From Serratia liquefaciens (GTDB taxonomy: Bacteria; Pseudomonadota; Gammaproteobacteria; Enterobacterales; Enterobacteriaceae): a DNA stretch of 64,000 nt. Both the position numbers and the translations under genes were made by a program. Shown in pieces: positions 17,121 through 28,508 of this stretch. Location of the stretch: positions 2,045,019 to 2,109,018 of the forward strand of contig NZ_CP088930.1 of the NCBI RefSeq assembly GCF_027594825.1, given 5' to 3'. The notes beneath the pieces were generated by a model that saw nothing but the letters and a program-made list of their open reading frames with translations, made no database searches and was not told the DNA's origin. Position 1 is the first letter of the stretch; every line of letters starts with the position of its first letter.

Positions 17121-19559
17121 TTACTGATATTTTTTCGTGCGCCGCGTCGGGGCGGTATTCGCCGGATCGTCCGGCCACACGTGTTTCGGGTAGCGCCCTT
17201 TCATCTCTTTTTGCACTTCCCGGTAAGCCCCCTGCCAGAACGCTGCCAGATCGCCGGTAATTTGCAACGGCCGGTGCGCCGGTGAGAGTAACTCAAGCAC
17301 CACCGGGATGCGACCTTCGGCCAACATCGGGCTGCGCTGCTCACCGAACACTTCCTGTAAACGCACCGCCAGCGCCGGAGGTTTTCCGGCATCATAACGG
17401 ATGGGCAATCGGCTGCCGGTCGGCACAGTGTAATGAGTGGGTAGCGCATTATCCAGCCGCTGCTTTTGCTGCCAGTTCAGCAACCGCGCCAAAGCCTCGG
17501 CGATGTTCACCTGCTTTAATCCGCGCATGTCCCGCACGCCACTCAGCGACGGCAATAACCACTGTTCCAGCGAGGCCAACAGCGACTCATCGTCAACCGG
17601 CGGCCAGGCTGCCTCCGGCAACCAGTTTTGCGCACACTGCAAGCGCAGCCGCAGCTGTTCGGCGGCGGTATCCCAGTTGAGTACCGCAATGCCCTGAGCG
17701 CGAACCCAGTTAATCAGCGCCTGTTGCAGCTCTTCGTCGGCCGGCTTGGCCAACGGCTGAGCACGCAGCGTCAGACGGCCAATTTGCTGGCGTTTCCAGG
17801 CACGCAACGTGCCTTTTTCGTCATCCCACTCCACCGCCGTTTGTTGGGAAACCATCGCCGGCAACTGCGCCGCCAGTGCATCAATTTCCACCGGCAGCGC
17901 GAGCAGGATACGCGCATCGGGGCTGTTGTGCCCCTGCAGCAGGCTTGGCACGATAAGCCAGGGGGCACGTGACAATGCCTCATCCTGATTCATCGCCGCG
18001 CCCATGCCGTTGGCCAGCAGATAACGGCCATCCTGCCCCCGTCGTTGGGCAATGCGATCGGTGAACGCCAATGCCAGCAGCCGCGGTGCCATCTCGACGT
18101 CAATCCGACCCGCTTTCACCTGCAGACGGCGGGCAAGCTGTGTGGCGCGGCGCTGCCAATTCGGCTGCGGACGACTCAGCCAGTAGCCGATATCCATTTG
18201 CCCGCCGCGCGGGGGTTCCTCCAGCAACGCAGCCAAAGCAGCGGCCGTCGCCAACCCATCCGGCCCCTGTTCTGCGCCGTGAGTCAACATCGCCGCCAAA
18301 CGCGGCTCACAGCCCAGAGCGGCCATCTGTCGGCCACGCGCCGTGAGCTTATCGCCGTCATCGGTGGCGCCCAGCTGCTGCAATAGCCTTTTGGCGGCGG
18401 CCAGCGCCGTTTCCGGCGGACGGTCTAACCAGGTCAGTTGCCCAACGTCATGGCAACCCCATTGCAGCAGTTCCAGCCAAAAACCGGCGAGATCGCTTTG
18501 CAGGATTTCCGGCTCGGCGTGCTCTGCCGCCCGTTCAGCCTGCTCTTTGGCAAACAGGTGCCAGCAGATGCCCGGCTCCAGACGCCCGGCACGGCCTGCG
18601 CGCTGGATCATCGACGCCTGGCTGACACGCTGAGTCACCAGCCGCGTCAGACCATTGCGCACATCATAACGCGCAACGCGTTCCAACCCGCTGTCCACCA
18701 CTAACCGAATGCCTTCGATGGTCAGACTGGTTTCGGCAATATTGGTCGCCAGCACCACTTTGCGGCGCCCGGTCGGTGCCGGTTGAATCGCTTTCTGCTG
18801 CTGCGCCAGCGGTAAAGCGCCGTACAGTGGGCACAGTTCGGTATCGGCCGCCACTTCACCGTTCAACCGCTCCAACACCCGGTTGATTTCCGCCACGCCG
18901 GGCAGAAACAGCAGCAGCGACCCCGTTTGTTCAGACAGCAGGCGCTTCACCGCCGCCGCCACGCCGTCTTCCAGCCGTTGGTGGCTGGCCAGGGGCTGAT
19001 ACTGGCGATCGACCGGGAAGCTGCGCCCGGCAGACACCACCGCCGGTGCCTGCGGCAACAGCTGCGCCAAACGGGCATTATCCAGCGTCGCCGACATGAT
19101 CAACAGTTTCAGATCGTCGCGCAGCCCTTGTTGCACGTCCAGCAGTAGCGCCAACGCCAAATCGGCCTGCAGGCTGCGCTCGTGGAATTCGTCGAGGATC
19201 ACCAGCGAAACGCCCTGCAGCTCCGCATCCTGCTGCAGCATGCGGGTGAGAATGCCTTCGGTCACCACCAGCAGCCTGGTCTCCGGCCCGCTTTTGCTTT
19301 CGGCGCGCATGCGGTAGCCCACGGTCTGACCGGGTTCTTCCCCTAACTGCTGCGCCAGCCGGTACGCCACGTTCTTCGCCGCCAACCGCCGGGGTTCGAG
19401 CATGATAATGCGGCCAGGCAATCCGGCGTTGGTCAGGATCTGCAGCGGCAGCCAGGTCGATTTACCGGCGCCGGTCGGCGCATGCAGCAGGACCTGCGGA
19501 GCGGATTGCAGCGCAGTGAGCAATTCATCAAGAACCGCGCTGACGGGCAGTGAAGACAC
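17121..19559 (-). CDS. hrpB: ATP-dependent helicase HrpB
   Basis: DExH-box helicase of unclear physiological role. Walker A APTGAGKSTWLPLQ, DEFHERSLQADLA as motif II, SATL as motif III and QRAGRAGRLEPG as motif VI are all present. The C-terminus, ending PDDPANTAPTRRTKKYQ, is a near match to E. coli. I chose GTG 19559 (812 residues, MSSLPVSAVLDELL) because GGAG lies 6 bases upstream and it matches the family N-terminus. An upstream GTG at 19595 lacks this. Confidence 0.95.
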   Translation of the reverse strand: MSSLPVSAVLDELLTALQSAPQVLLHAPTGAGKSTWLPLQILTNAGLPGRIIMLEPRRLAAKNVAYRLAQQLGEEPGQTVGYRMRAESKSGPETRLLVVTEGILTRMLQQDAELQGVSLVILDEFHERSLQADLALALLLDVQQGLRDDLKLLIMSATLDNARLAQLLPQAPAVVSAGRSFPVDRQYQPLASHQRLEDGVAAAVKRLLSEQTGSLLLFLPGVAEINRVLERLNGEVAADTELCPLYGALPLAQQQKAIQPAPTGRRKVVLATNIAETSLTIEGIRLVVDSGLERVARYDVRNGLTRLVTQRVSQASMIQRAGRAGRLEPGICWHLFAKEQAERAAEHAEPEILQSDLAGFWLELLQWGCHDVGQLTWLDRPPETALAAAKRLLQQLGATDDGDKLTARGRQMAALGCEPRLAAMLTHGAEQGPDGLATAAALAALLEEPPRGGQMDIGYWLSRPQPNWQRRATQLARRLQVKAGRIDVEMAPRLLALAFTDRIAQRRGQDGRYLLANGMGAAMNQDEALSRAPWLIVPSLLQGHNSPDARILLALPVEIDALAAQLPAMVSQQTAVEWDDEKGTLRAWKRQQIGRLTLRAQPLAKPADEELQQALINWVRAQGIAVLNWDTAAEQLRLRLQCAQNWLPEAAWPPVDDESLLASLEQWLLPSLSGVRDMRGLKQVNIAEALARLLNWQQKQRLDNALPTHYTVPTGSRLPIRYDAGKPPALAVRLQEVFGEQRSPMLAEGRIPVVLELLSPAHRPLQITGDLAAFWQGAYREVQKEMKGRYPKHVWPDDPANTAPTRRTKKYQ

Positions 19560-19639
19560 AGAACTCTCCGTAGTGGTTAACATTGGACGGCGCACATTGT
19601 AGCATTAGACTCTGCGTTTCATTTACTTGCCGGGTATCT

Positions 19640-20182
19640 ATGTCCAGTTCGCGCCGCCTGTTTTTCGCCCTGACCTTGCCTGATGCGCTACAGCAGCAGG
19701 TGATCCGCTGGCGTGCCGATGCCTTTACGTCGGAAGCAGGTCGGCCGGTCGCGGCCGCCAACTTGCACCTGACGTTGGCCTTTCTCGGCGACGTCACGGC
19801 GCAAAAAGAAACGGCGTTGAAAAAGCTGGCCGGTCGCATCAGTCAACCCGGTTTCAGCATGGTGCTCGATGATCTCGGTCACTGGCCGCGTCCCGGCGTC
19901 GTTTGGCTTGGCACCCGGCGCGCACCACGTGGGCTGTTGCAACTGGCGGAATTGCTGCGCTCGCAGGCGGCGCGCAGCGGTTGCTACCAAAGCCCGATGC
20001 CGTTTCATCCGCACATCACCCTGCTGCGCTGCGCGACCCAACCGGTCGCCATACCGCCCGCAACGCCGGGCTGGCACTTCAGCGCCAACGAATTCGCCTT
20101 ATACCAGTCAGTCTTTGAAAACGGCCGCACGCGTTATCAGATGCTTGAACAATGGCCCTTAGCCCATCAGGACACCCCATGA
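19640..20182 (+). CDS. thpR: RNA 2',3'-cyclic phosphodiesterase
   Basis: 2H-phosphoesterase (formerly LigT) that opens 2',3'-cyclic phosphates at RNA ends. 180 residues with the two HxTx motifs HLTLAFLG (about 43-50) and HPHITLLR (about 126-133). Start [11 protein letters not shown] fits the family; upstream in-frame codons reach into the hrpB promoter. Overlaps sfsA by 4 bases. Confidence 0.94.
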   Translation: MSSSRRLFFALTLPDALQQQVIRWRADAFTSEAGRPVAAANLHLTLAFLGDVTAQKETALKKLAGRISQPGFSMVLDDLGHWPRPGVVWLGTRRAPRGLLQLAELLRSQAARSGCYQSPMPFHPHITLLRCATQPVAIPPATPGWHFSANEFALYQSVFENGRTRYQMLEQWPLAHQDTP

Positions 20183-20886
20183 TTTTTACGCCCCCCCTGC
20201 GCCATGCCACGCTGATTAAACGTTACAAACGCTTTCTGGCGGACGTCGTCACGCCAGAAGGGGAAACCTTCACGCTGCACTGCGCCAATACCGGGGCCAT
20301 GACCGGCTGTGCTACCCCCGGCGACACCGTTTGGTATTCCACCTCGGATAATGCCAAACGCAAATACGCCCACAGCTGGGAACTGACGCATACCCAACAG
20401 GGGGACTGGATCTGCGTAAATACCCTGCGTGCCAATGGGCTGGTGCGCGAGGCAATCGAACAGAATCTAATCAATGAATTATCCGGTTACAGTAAAATCA
20501 GCAGCGAAGTAAAATATGGCAGTGAAAATAGCCGTATCGATTTGTTATTACAGGCAGAAAATCGAGCCAACTGCTATATTGAAGTTAAGTCAGTCACATT
20601 ACTGCAACAACAACGTGGTTACTTTCCTGATGCGGTAACGCTCAGAGGACAGAAACACTTGCGTGAGTTGCAAAGCGTGGTTGAAAGCGGGCAACGGGCG
20701 GTATTGTTCTTTGCTGTGTTACATAGCGGTATTGAGCAGGTCGCACCGGCACATCATATAGATGAGCGTTATGCGGCACTGTTGGCACAGGTTCAGCAGT
20801 TGGGCGTAGAAGTGGTTTGTTATGGGGCTAAATTATCACCTGACGGTATATCTCTCTGCGATAAGTTACCGTTTTTTATCGATTAG
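20179..20886 (+). CDS. sfsA: DNA-binding protein SfsA / putative nuclease family
   Basis: SfsA family, 235 residues, matching the E. coli length. Named for sugar fermentation stimulation when overproduced; the fold contains a PD-(D/E)XK-like core, here RIDLLL followed by [13 protein letters not shown] 20179 overlaps the thpR stop (ATGA), so the pair is translationally coupled. Codon use drifts AT-richer from about 20460 onward than in neighbours. Molecular role in the cell is not settled. Confidence 0.95.
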   Translation: MIFTPPLRHATLIKRYKRFLADVVTPEGETFTLHCANTGAMTGCATPGDTVWYSTSDNAKRKYAHSWELTHTQQGDWICVNTLRANGLVREAIEQNLINELSGYSKISSEVKYGSENSRIDLLLQAENRANCYIEVKSVTLLQQQRGYFPDAVTLRGQKHLRELQSVVESGQRAVLFFAVLHSGIEQVAPAHHIDERYAALLAQVQQLGVEVVCYGAKLSPDGISLCDKLPFFID

Positions 20887-21069
20887 CGCTGACCGGGTAC
20901 AAATAATCCGACTACCGGTTATCGCGTCGCCAAATACGCCTTCCTTCACACCATTGTCAAGCAGGCGACAGGAATAATTGCCAACCTACTCCCCATCTGG
21001 TATTTATAGCGGCCTGTTTTTCCCCCGCATTGGGGATTCGATAGTGCGTGTGTATGTAGGAGAAGCAAC

Positions 21070-21525
21070 ATGCAAGAAGGGCAAACCCGTAAAACCTCGT
21101 CCTTGAGCATTCTCGCCATCGCTGGGGTGGAGCCGTACCAAGAGAAGCCGGGCGAAGAGTACATGAACGACGCCCAGTTGTCGCATTTCAAGCGCATTCT
21201 TGAAGCATGGCGCAACCAGCTCAGGGATGAAGTGGACCGTACTGTATCGCATATGCAGGATGAGGCAGCAAACTTCCCTGACCCGGCCGACCGTGCCACT
21301 CAGGAAGAAGAATTCAGCCTTGAACTGCGTAACCGCGATCGCGAACGCAAACTGATCAAAAAGATCGAGAAAACGCTGCGAAAAGTAGAAGACGAAGATT
21401 TCGGCTACTGCGAATCCTGCGGCGTGGAGATTGGCATTCGTCGCCTTGAAGCGCGTCCGACTGCCGATTTGTGCATCGACTGCAAGACTCTGGCCGAAAT
21501 CCGCGAAAAGCAGATGGCCGGCTAA
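21070..21525 (+). CDS. dksA: RNA polymerase-binding transcription factor DksA
   Basis: Acts with ppGpp in the secondary channel of RNA polymerase during the stringent response. 151 residues. The coiled-coil tip has DPADRA, supplying the two Asp and Ala required for activity, and the zinc finger is CESC with CIDC. The 183-base gap after sfsA holds the promoter. The start has AGGAGAAGC upstream. Confidence 0.98.
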   Translation: MQEGQTRKTSSLSILAIAGVEPYQEKPGEEYMNDAQLSHFKRILEAWRNQLRDEVDRTVSHMQDEAANFPDPADRATQEEEFSLELRNRDRERKLIKKIEKTLRKVEDEDFGYCESCGVEIGIRRLEARPTADLCIDCKTLAEIREKQMAG

Positions 21526-21597
21526 TACAGTTGTTATCGCTGCGGCGTGCGCGTCAGTGTGCGCCGCACAGAGAAAAGGGAAAGTTTCCCCTCTGAT

Positions 21598-22509
21598 ATG
21601 CAAGAAAGACATTATGTGGGGCGCTTTGCCCCATCGCCTTCCGGGGATCTGCATTTCGGTTCGCTGATTGCCGCTCTGGGAAGCTACCTCCAGGCTCGTG
21701 CCCAACACGGGCAATGGCTGGTTCGCATTGAAGATATCGATCCCCCGCGCGAAGTCGCCGGTGCGGCCGATCGTATCTTATCCGCTCTGGAACACTATGG
21801 TCTCCACTGGGACGGCCAGGTCATCTATCAATCCCAACGTCACGAAGCCTACCGCGCCACTCTGGAACACCTGCACCAGCAGGGGCTCAGCTATTTCTGC
21901 AACTGTACCCGCAGTCGTATCCAGCAGATTGGCGGTTTGTATGATGGCCATTGTCGTGCCTTGAATCTCGGCCCGCAGGGCGCCGCCATCCGTTTACGCC
22001 AATCCAGCCCGGTTTATGCCTTTCACGATCGCCTGCAAGGCGAGTTGCAGGCCGATCCGGCGTTGGCGCGCGAAGACTTTATTATCCGTCGACGCGATGG
22101 GCTGTTCGCTTATAACCTGGCGGTGGTGGTTGATGACCATTTTCAGGGCGTGACCGAAATCGTGCGCGGTGCCGATCTTATCGAACCTACCGTGCGCCAG
22201 ATTGCGTTGTACCGTCAGTTGCAGGCGCCGGTGCCCGCCTATGTGCATCTGCCGCTGGCGCTGGGCGCCAACGGCATCAAATTGTCGAAGCAAAACCATG
22301 CGCCCGCGCTGCCCGCAGGCGATCCTCGCCCGGTGCTGGTTGCCGCACTGAAGTTTCTGCGCCAACCGCTGCCGGAAAGCTGGCAAGATCTTGACCTGCC
22401 GTTATTATTGAGCTGGGCGATCGCACACTGGAAGCTGGATAATGTGCCGCGTCAGGAGGCTATTCCCCTGGACGAAAACACATCAGCATTCTCAAAAGAG
22501 CCATGGTGA
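21598..22509 (+). CDS. gluQ: Glutamyl-Q tRNA(Asp) synthetase
   Basis: Attaches glutamate to queuosine in the anticodon of tRNA(Asp). 303 residues, lacking the anticodon-binding half of GluRS. HIGH-like GDLHFGSL, a zinc site (CNC and YDGHC), and KMSKS-like KLSKQNH are visible. ATG 21598 fits the family start ([16 protein letters not shown]); a longer frame to 21547 has no support. Follows dksA by 72 bases, as in E. coli where the two are linked. Confidence 0.95.
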   Translation: MQERHYVGRFAPSPSGDLHFGSLIAALGSYLQARAQHGQWLVRIEDIDPPREVAGAADRILSALEHYGLHWDGQVIYQSQRHEAYRATLEHLHQQGLSYFCNCTRSRIQQIGGLYDGHCRALNLGPQGAAIRLRQSSPVYAFHDRLQGELQADPALAREDFIIRRRDGLFAYNLAVVVDDHFQGVTEIVRGADLIEPTVRQIALYRQLQAPVPAYVHLPLALGANGIKLSKQNHAPALPAGDPRPVLVAALKFLRQPLPESWQDLDLPLLLSWAIAHWKLDNVPRQEAIPLDENTSAFSKEPW

Positions 22510-22570
22510 GCTATGATTAGCCGCTATTTTTTGTTAGCGCCATTTTTTTCAGACACTATCGAGGTGTACC

Positions 22571-24121
22571 ATTTTTACCCGAGTAGCCAATTTCTGCCGT
22601 AAGGTGCTAACCCGCGATGACAAGCTGCCGCGTGACGATGCGCCGGTCAGCGATACAAACGTAGTCCGCGAAGAAAGCGCGGTGGCTGCGAAGCCGTCTG
22701 CGCCGCAGCAACGTTCCGCCGATCGCGGCAGAGATACTCCTGCCCGCCGGCAGGCACCGCGTAAACGCCCACCTTTTCCTGCCGCAGAGGGAACCGGCTC
22801 AATGACCGTTATCCCGCGCGATCAGCACTCTATCTCACGTAAAGACATCAGTGAGAACGCGCTGAAGGTGCTGTACCGCCTGAATAAATCCGGCTTCGAA
22901 GCTTATCTGGTCGGCGGCGGTGTACGTGACCTGCTGCTGGGCAAAAAGCCGAAAGATTTCGACATCACCACCAACGCCACACCGGAGCAAGTGCGCAAGC
23001 TGTTCCGCAACTGCCGCCTGGTAGGTCGCCGTTTCCGTTTGGCGCACGTGATGTTCGGGCCGGAAATCATCGAGGTTGCCACCTTCCGTGGTCATCACGA
23101 ACAGCAAACGCCGGAATCTGACAAGAACTCTTCCCAGCAGGCCCAAAACGGCATGCTGCTGCGCGACAACATTTTCGGTTCGATCGAAGAAGATGCCCAG
23201 CGTCGCGACTTCACCATCAACAGCCTGTATTACGGCGTGGCGGACTTCACCCTGCGTGATTACGTCGATGGTCTGCGCGACCTGAAGCAGGGCGTGATTC
23301 GTCTGATCGGCGATCCGGAAACCCGCTACCGCGAAGACCCGGTGCGCATGTTGCGCGCGGTGCGCTTTGCCGCCAAGCTGGACATGACCATCAGTGACGA
23401 AACCGCCGAGCCGATCCCGCGCCTGGCCTCGCTGCTGCATGAGATCCCGCCGGCGCGCCTGTTTGAAGAGTCGCTGAAACTGCTGCAGGCAGGCTACGGT
23501 TACCCAACCTATCTGAAGCTGTGTGAATATCAGCTGTTCCAGCCGTTGTTCCCGCAAATCGCACGTCACTTCACTCCGACCCATGACACGCCAATGGAGC
23601 GTATTCTGGTTCAGGTGCTGAAGAACACCGACCACCGTCTGCAAAACGACATGCGCGTCAATCCGGCATTCCTGTTTGCTGCTATGCTTTGGTATCCGCT
23701 GCTGGAACATGCGCAGAAACTGGCGCAGGAAAGCGGTCTGGCGTACTACGACGCCTTCGCACTGGCCATGAATGACGTGCTGGACGAGCAATGCCGTTCA
23801 TTGGCGATCCCGAAACGCATTACCACGCTGGTTCGCGATATCTGGCAGCTGCAGCTGCGGCTGTCTCGCCGTCAGGGCAAGCGCGCGCACAAGCTGATGG
23901 AACACCCGAAATTCCGCGCCGCTTACGATCTGCTGGCGCTGCGTGCCGAAGTGGAAGAAAACCAGGATATGTTGCGTCTGACCGAATGGTGGGGCGAGTT
24001 CCAGGAAGCCACCCCGGCGCGCCAAAAAAACATGTTGAGTACCTTGGGTGACGATCCGGCGCCGCGCCGCACGCGTCAACGCCGCCCTCGCCGTCGGACG
24101 CCGCGTAAAGAAGGGGAATAA
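22571..24121 (+). CDS. pcnB: Poly(A) polymerase I, AUU start codon
   Basis: Adds 3' poly(A) tails that speed RNA decay. Class II nucleotidyltransferase with [20 protein letters not shown] (metal-binding DxD), the [11 protein letters not shown] motif and a basic C-terminus ([16 protein letters not shown]). The start is called at ATT 22571: reading from there gives [12 protein letters not shown], nearly the E. coli N-terminus, and GAGGTG lies just upstream. E. coli pcnB is known to start at AUU. The first conventional start codon, GTG 22604, would lose 11 conserved residues. The 516 residues exceed E. coli because of a Pro/Arg-rich insert at about 30-75. Confidence 0.93.
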   Translation: MFTRVANFCRKVLTRDDKLPRDDAPVSDTNVVREESAVAAKPSAPQQRSADRGRDTPARRQAPRKRPPFPAAEGTGSMTVIPRDQHSISRKDISENALKVLYRLNKSGFEAYLVGGGVRDLLLGKKPKDFDITTNATPEQVRKLFRNCRLVGRRFRLAHVMFGPEIIEVATFRGHHEQQTPESDKNSSQQAQNGMLLRDNIFGSIEEDAQRRDFTINSLYYGVADFTLRDYVDGLRDLKQGVIRLIGDPETRYREDPVRMLRAVRFAAKLDMTISDETAEPIPRLASLLHEIPPARLFEESLKLLQAGYGYPTYLKLCEYQLFQPLFPQIARHFTPTHDTPMERILVQVLKNTDHRLQNDMRVNPAFLFAAMLWYPLLEHAQKLAQESGLAYYDAFALAMNDVLDEQCRSLAIPKRITTLVRDIWQLQLRLSRRQGKRAHKLMEHPKFRAAYDLLALRAEVEENQDMLRLTEWWGEFQEATPARQKNMLSTLGDDPAPRRTRQRRPRRRTPRKEGE

Positions 24122-24612
24122 TGATCCGCGTTTATATCGCGCTGGGCAGTAACCTGGCGCATCCGCTGCAACAGGTCAAGGCCGCACTGGAAGCGCTGGA
24201 GCATCTCCCGCGCACCCGGTTGATCCTTTGTTCTTCGTTTTACCGCACCAAGCCGCTGGGGCCGCAAAACCAGCCTGACTTTCTCAATGCGGTGGTGGCG
24301 CTGGATACCTTGCTGCCTGCGGAACAACTGCTGGATCACACCCAGGCGATAGAACGCAATCAGGGCCGCGTGCGCAAAGATGAGCGCTGGGGCCCACGTA
24401 CCCTCGATTTAGACATCATGCTGTACGGCGATCAGGTTATTCATACCGATCGCCTGACGGTGCCGCATTACGGCCTGAAAGAACGCGAGTTCATGCTCTA
24501 CCCGCTGGCGGAAATCGCTCCTGACCTGATTTTCCCGGACGGCGAGTCGCTGACCAGTTGCCTGAAGCGCGTGTCGAAAAACGGCATGGAACTCTGGCAT
24601 AAACCCAAGTAA
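24121..24612 (+). CDS. folK: 2-amino-4-hydroxy-6-hydroxymethyldihydropteridine pyrophosphokinase
   Basis: Transfers pyrophosphate from ATP to the pterin in folate synthesis. 163 residues; GSNL near the N-terminus, SSFYRTKPLGPQNQPDFLNA and the signature RWGPRTLDLDIMLYG. Starts on the last base of the pcnB stop (TAATG), so it is coupled to pcnB. In E. coli panBCD follow directly, whereas here a two-component system intervenes on the other strand. Confidence 0.97.
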   Translation: MIRVYIALGSNLAHPLQQVKAALEALEHLPRTRLILCSSFYRTKPLGPQNQPDFLNAVVALDTLLPAEQLLDHTQAIERNQGRVRKDERWGPRTLDLDIMLYGDQVIHTDRLTVPHYGLKEREFMLYPLAEIAPDLIFPDGESLTSCLKRVSKNGMELWHKPK

Positions 24613-24647
24613 ACGCCAGAGTCGGGCGCAGTTCATATACAGTGCCC

Positions 24648-26006
24648 TTACAGCACCACCTGCGCGACAAATCCCCCGTCCGACCGATTGGCAAAGCTGA
24701 CACGCAAGCCATGCAGGCCAGCGATACGCTGCACAATAGATAATCCCAGCCCGCTCCCGGTTTGTTCCTGCCCTGGAGGGCGATAAAAACGTTCCCCCAG
24801 GCGAGCCAGGTGTTCCTCCGTCACGCCCGGGCCATCGTCTTCGACCCTCAGCATCCGCTCTGTCAGCCTCACCGTAACGGTACCGCCTGCCGGCGTGTAA
24901 CGCACTGCGTTATCCACCAGATTGCGTACCAGCAGCGACAGCAGCAGCGCTTGTCCCTGCAACGGCGGTGGTGTGCCCTGCTGTTCATAGCGCAGCGTGA
25001 CGCCTGCGGCATGGGCATGACGATCCTGTTCCGCCAGGGTCATCGGCACCAGTTGCCCCCAGTCGACCGCTTCCAGCTCGGCCAGATCGGACAGTGAATC
25101 CAGCCGCGAAAGCGTCAGCAGCTGATCCACCAGCCGGGTCGCGCGATCGATACTCACCGTCAGGTTTTCCAGCGCATGCTCGCGCATCTGTTCGTCATCA
25201 CCGGCCAGTTGCACCACTTCCGTCTGCACCCGCAGCGCCGCCAGCGGGCTGCGCAGCTCATGGGCCGCATCGGAGGTAAAACGCCGCTCACGCACCAATA
25301 GCGCATTAATGCGGGCAAACAGCGCGTTAAGCGCATCCACCAGCGGGCGCACTTCGGTCGGTACCTGGCGCGCGTCCAGCGGTGTGGCGTCATCCGGAGC
25401 GCGCTTGCGCAGTCCAGCAGCGACCGCGCGTAATGGCTTCAGTTCTCGCCCGACCATCAAGGCAATCAGCAGCATCAGGATCGGCAGCGTCACCAGCCAG
25501 GGCACCAGTTGCCCGGTCACCATGCCCAACGCCATATCGCGCCGATAGTCCCACTCCTGCCCCACGACGATGCGATAGCGGCCGTCCGGGCTGGTCAGCC
25601 ACAGCAGTCGCCAACTGTCGTCATCGCCTTTGCGTTCACCATCGGTAAAGCCTTCTCGCTCGCCATCGAACAGGAAATCCGCCCCGTTCTCGCCATCATT
25701 GAGCAACATCTTGCCGTTACGATCGAAAATGGCGAACGCCAGCGCGTCGTCATCCTGCTCGCCGCGTTTACCGTGATGCACCAGCTTCTTGGTTTTCGGC
25801 AGGCTGCGCACGCTTTCGTCGGCCAAAAGATCCCCCAGATTGGCGGTCGCCAGGCGTTTGGCGAACAGCATCTGTTGGGTATCGAACACTTCGTTGATGT
25901 TGTTGCGCGTCATCATCCACGCCACCACACTGGCGGAGCACCAGGTCAATAATGCCAGCAGGCTGAAGATCAGGATCAGCCGCAACCGCAGACTGAGATG
26001 TTTCAC
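24648..26006 (-). CDS. qseC: QseC-like sensor histidine kinase
   Basis: 452-residue membrane kinase with two transmembrane helices (about 9-29 and 160-182) around a periplasmic domain, a HAMP-like linker, the phospho-acceptor His in [14 protein letters not shown], the N-box [11 protein letters not shown], and ATP-lid motifs DDGPGV and GSGLGLSIV. The order and local sequence ([25 protein letters not shown]) resemble E. coli QseC. Signal specificity cannot be read from sequence, and PmrB-type paralogs are a possible alternative. Overlaps the regulator gene by 4 bases. Confidence 0.83.
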   Translation of the reverse strand: MKHLSLRLRLILIFSLLALLTWCSASVVAWMMTRNNINEVFDTQQMLFAKRLATANLGDLLADESVRSLPKTKKLVHHGKRGEQDDDALAFAIFDRNGKMLLNDGENGADFLFDGEREGFTDGERKGDDDSWRLLWLTSPDGRYRIVVGQEWDYRRDMALGMVTGQLVPWLVTLPILMLLIALMVGRELKPLRAVAAGLRKRAPDDATPLDARQVPTEVRPLVDALNALFARINALLVRERRFTSDAAHELRSPLAALRVQTEVVQLAGDDEQMREHALENLTVSIDRATRLVDQLLTLSRLDSLSDLAELEAVDWGQLVPMTLAEQDRHAHAAGVTLRYEQQGTPPPLQGQALLLSLLVRNLVDNAVRYTPAGGTVTVRLTERMLRVEDDGPGVTEEHLARLGERFYRPPGQEQTGSGLGLSIVQRIAGLHGLRVSFANRSDGGFVAQVVL

Positions 26007-26665
26007 GGTACATCCCCCAGGGTATACCCCACGCCGTGAATGGTGCGGATAAAGCCGTTGCCCAACTTGCGCCGCAGGTGGTGAATATGCACTTCTACCG
26101 CGTTGCTGCTGACCTCGTCGTCCCAGTTGTACAATTTTTCCTGGATCAGCGGCCGTGCCAGCACCCGCCCCTTGTTATGCAGGAACAGTTCCAGCACCGC
26201 CAGCTCACGCGGCGTCAGCGTGACCGGTTCGCCGTTGCAGCTTACGCTGCGGGTGGCGGCGTCAAACACCACATTGCCATGCACCAGCTGCGGCATCAGT
26301 TGGCCGTGGCGACGACGGATCAGCGCCTGCAGGCGAGCCGCAACTTCCGCCAGGGCAAAAGGCTTGCACAGGTAATCGTCGGCACCGCTCTGCAGGCCGC
26401 TGACCCGCTGCTCCAACGCGTCCCGTGCGGTAAGGATCAGCACCGGCACGTCGTGGCCAGCCTGCCGCCACTGTCGCAGCAGATCCAGACCGTCGAGGCC
26501 CGGCAGGCTGAGATCGAGAATAACCGCGTCGTAAGGCGCGCTTTCCAGCGCGTTTTTCCCCACCAGACCATCGGTAAACCAGTCCAGATTAAAGCCGAGT
26601 TTGGTCAAGCCGGCCTTGATGCCGTCGCCAATTAACTTGTCATCTTCTATCAGCAAAATTCGCAT
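26003..26665 (-). CDS. qseB: QseB-like response regulator
   Basis: OmpR/PhoB-type regulator, 220 residues. The receiver has the acidic pair ED near residue 8, phospho-acceptor Asp51 in [12 protein letters not shown] and the KPF lysine; the winged-helix C-terminal half ends [20 protein letters not shown]. Close to E. coli QseB ([20 protein letters not shown]). First gene of the pair. It is divergent from panB, sharing the ~170-base gap. Confidence 0.85.
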   Translation of the reverse strand: MRILLIEDDKLIGDGIKAGLTKLGFNLDWFTDGLVGKNALESAPYDAVILDLSLPGLDGLDLLRQWRQAGHDVPVLILTARDALEQRVSGLQSGADDYLCKPFALAEVAARLQALIRRRHGQLMPQLVHGNVVFDAATRSVSCNGEPVTLTPRELAVLELFLHNKGRVLARPLIQEKLYNWDDEVSSNAVEVHIHHLRRKLGNGFIRTIHGVGYTLGDVP

Positions 26666-26834
26666 GTGCGTCCTTTTTTAGCCATTGCCGCCCATTACAC
26701 CACAAGGTTCTTAAGAAGCTCTTAAGCATGATGATCTGCGCTACCCACCCCGTTAGGGTTACAGTAGAATGACAGCACTTTTTTGCAGCCAGGGCCCTGC
26801 GCATACCGCCCGGTCCTATTCAGGAGACGTAGTG

Positions 26835-27629
26835 ATGAAACCCACCACCGTGACCCATTTGCGCCAGTGGAAGCAGGAACAACGCAAGTTCGCTTCCCTC
26901 ACCGCCTACGATGCCAGCTTTGCCAAACTGTTTGAAGAGCAAGGCGTTAAAGTACTGCTGGTAGGCGACTCGCTGGGGATGACGCTGCAGGGCCACGACT
27001 CCACGCTGCCGGTCACCGTCGCCGACGTTGCCTATCATACCCGCGCCGTCCGCCGCGGCGCCCCGGCCTGTCTGTTGCTGGCCGATATGCCTTTTATGAG
27101 TTACGCCACCCCCTCCCTGGCCTGCGCCAATGCCGCCGAGCTGATGCAGGCTGGCGCTAACATGGTAAAACTGGAAGGCGGCAGCTGGCTGTGCGAAACG
27201 GTAAAAATGCTGACCGAACGGGCCGTACCGGTGTGTGGCCACCTCGGGCTGACGCCGCAATCCGTTAACGTGTTTGGCGGCTACAAAGTGCAGGGCCGTG
27301 ATGAGCTTGCCGCCAAGCAACTGCTGGAAGACGCCAAAAATCTGGAGCTGGCCGGCATGCAGCTGCTGGTGCTGGAATGCGTGCCAAGCGAATTGGCACG
27401 CAAAATCACCGAAGAACTGACCATCCCGGTGATTGGCATCGGCGCCGGCAATGCCACCGATGGCCAAATTCTAGTGATGCACGACGCGTTCGGCATCACC
27501 GGCGGCCACACGCCTAAATTCGCTAAAAACTTCCTGGCGCAAAGCGGCGATATCCGCTCGGCGGTGCAACAATATATGCAGGACGTGGAGCAAGGAATTT
27601 ACCCCGCTGAAGAGCACTCATTCAACTAA
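26835..27629 (+). CDS. panB: 3-methyl-2-oxobutanoate hydroxymethyltransferase
   Basis: First committed step of pantothenate synthesis, making ketopantoate from alpha-ketoisovalerate and methylene-THF. 264 residues as in E. coli. Metal and substrate residues lie in [17 protein letters not shown] and the catalytic Glu in [12 protein letters not shown] 26835 (MKPTTVTHL) has AGGAGA upstream; a longer frame to 26769 is unsupported. panC follows after 24 bases. Confidence 0.97.
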   Translation: MKPTTVTHLRQWKQEQRKFASLTAYDASFAKLFEEQGVKVLLVGDSLGMTLQGHDSTLPVTVADVAYHTRAVRRGAPACLLLADMPFMSYATPSLACANAAELMQAGANMVKLEGGSWLCETVKMLTERAVPVCGHLGLTPQSVNVFGGYKVQGRDELAAKQLLEDAKNLELAGMQLLVLECVPSELARKITEELTIPVIGIGAGNATDGQILVMHDAFGITGGHTPKFAKNFLAQSGDIRSAVQQYMQDVEQGIYPAEEHSFN

Positions 27630-27653
27630 AGTGACTGCGTTAGGAGTTATGGA

Positions 27654-28508
27654 ATGGTAATTATCGAAACCCTGCCGCTGTTGCGTCAGCAGATCCGCCG
27701 CTGGCGTCAAGAGGGTAAACGTATCGCGCTGGTGCCGACCATGGGCAACCTGCACGAAGGCCATATGACGCTGGTCGATGAAGCCCGCGCACGCGCCGAT
27801 ATCGTGGTGGTCAGTATTTTCGTCAACCCGATGCAGTTCGAACGCCCTGACGATTTGGCGCGCTACCCGCGCACCCTGCAGGAGGACAGCGAAAAGCTGA
27901 CCCGTCGCGGCGTAGAGCTGGTGTTCGCACCGGCGCCGGCCGATGTCTACCCTCAGGGGCTGGAACAGCAGACCTACGTCGACGTACCGGGCATTTCCTC
28001 CATGCTGGAGGGCGCCAGCCGTCCGGGCCACTTCCGCGGCGTCGCGACCATTGTCAGCAAGCTGTTCAATCTGGTGCAACCGGACCTGGCCTGTTTTGGC
28101 GAGAAGGATTATCAGCAGTTGGCGTTGATCCGCAAAATGGTGGCGGATATGGGTTACGACATCGACATCGTGGGCGTGCCGACCGTACGCGCTAAAGATG
28201 GCCTGGCGCTCAGTTCACGCAACGGCTACCTGACCGCCGAAGAGCGTAAAATCGCCCCACAGCTCAGCAAGATCATGAATGCGCTGGCAGAGCAGCTCAG
28301 CAACGGCGAACGCCATGTCGACGAGTTGCTGGAACAAACCGCCGCTCAGTTGCGCAGTGCAGGTTTCACGCCGGGCGAGCTGTTTATCCGTGACGCCGAC
28401 AGCCTGCAACCGCTGGGCGTAGAAAGCCAACGGGCAGTGGTGCTGATGGCCGCCTGGCTGGGCAAGGCGCGCTTGATTGACAACCAGCAGGTTGATCTGA
28501 CTCTGTAA
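27654..28508 (+). CDS. panC: Pantoate-beta-alanine ligase
   Basis: Joins pantoate and beta-alanine with ATP. 284 residues; the nucleotidyltransferase motifs are the HIGH-like HEGH in [12 protein letters not shown] and the KMSKS-like [13 protein letters not shown]. The ribosome site TAGGAG precedes ATG 27654. In an operon with panB. Confidence 0.97.
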   Translation: MVIIETLPLLRQQIRRWRQEGKRIALVPTMGNLHEGHMTLVDEARARADIVVVSIFVNPMQFERPDDLARYPRTLQEDSEKLTRRGVELVFAPAPADVYPQGLEQQTYVDVPGISSMLEGASRPGHFRGVATIVSKLFNLVQPDLACFGEKDYQQLALIRKMVADMGYDIDIVGVPTVRAKDGLALSSRNGYLTAEERKIAPQLSKIMNALAEQLSNGERHVDELLEQTAAQLRSAGFTPGELFIRDADSLQPLGVESQRAVVLMAAWLGKARLIDNQQVDLTL

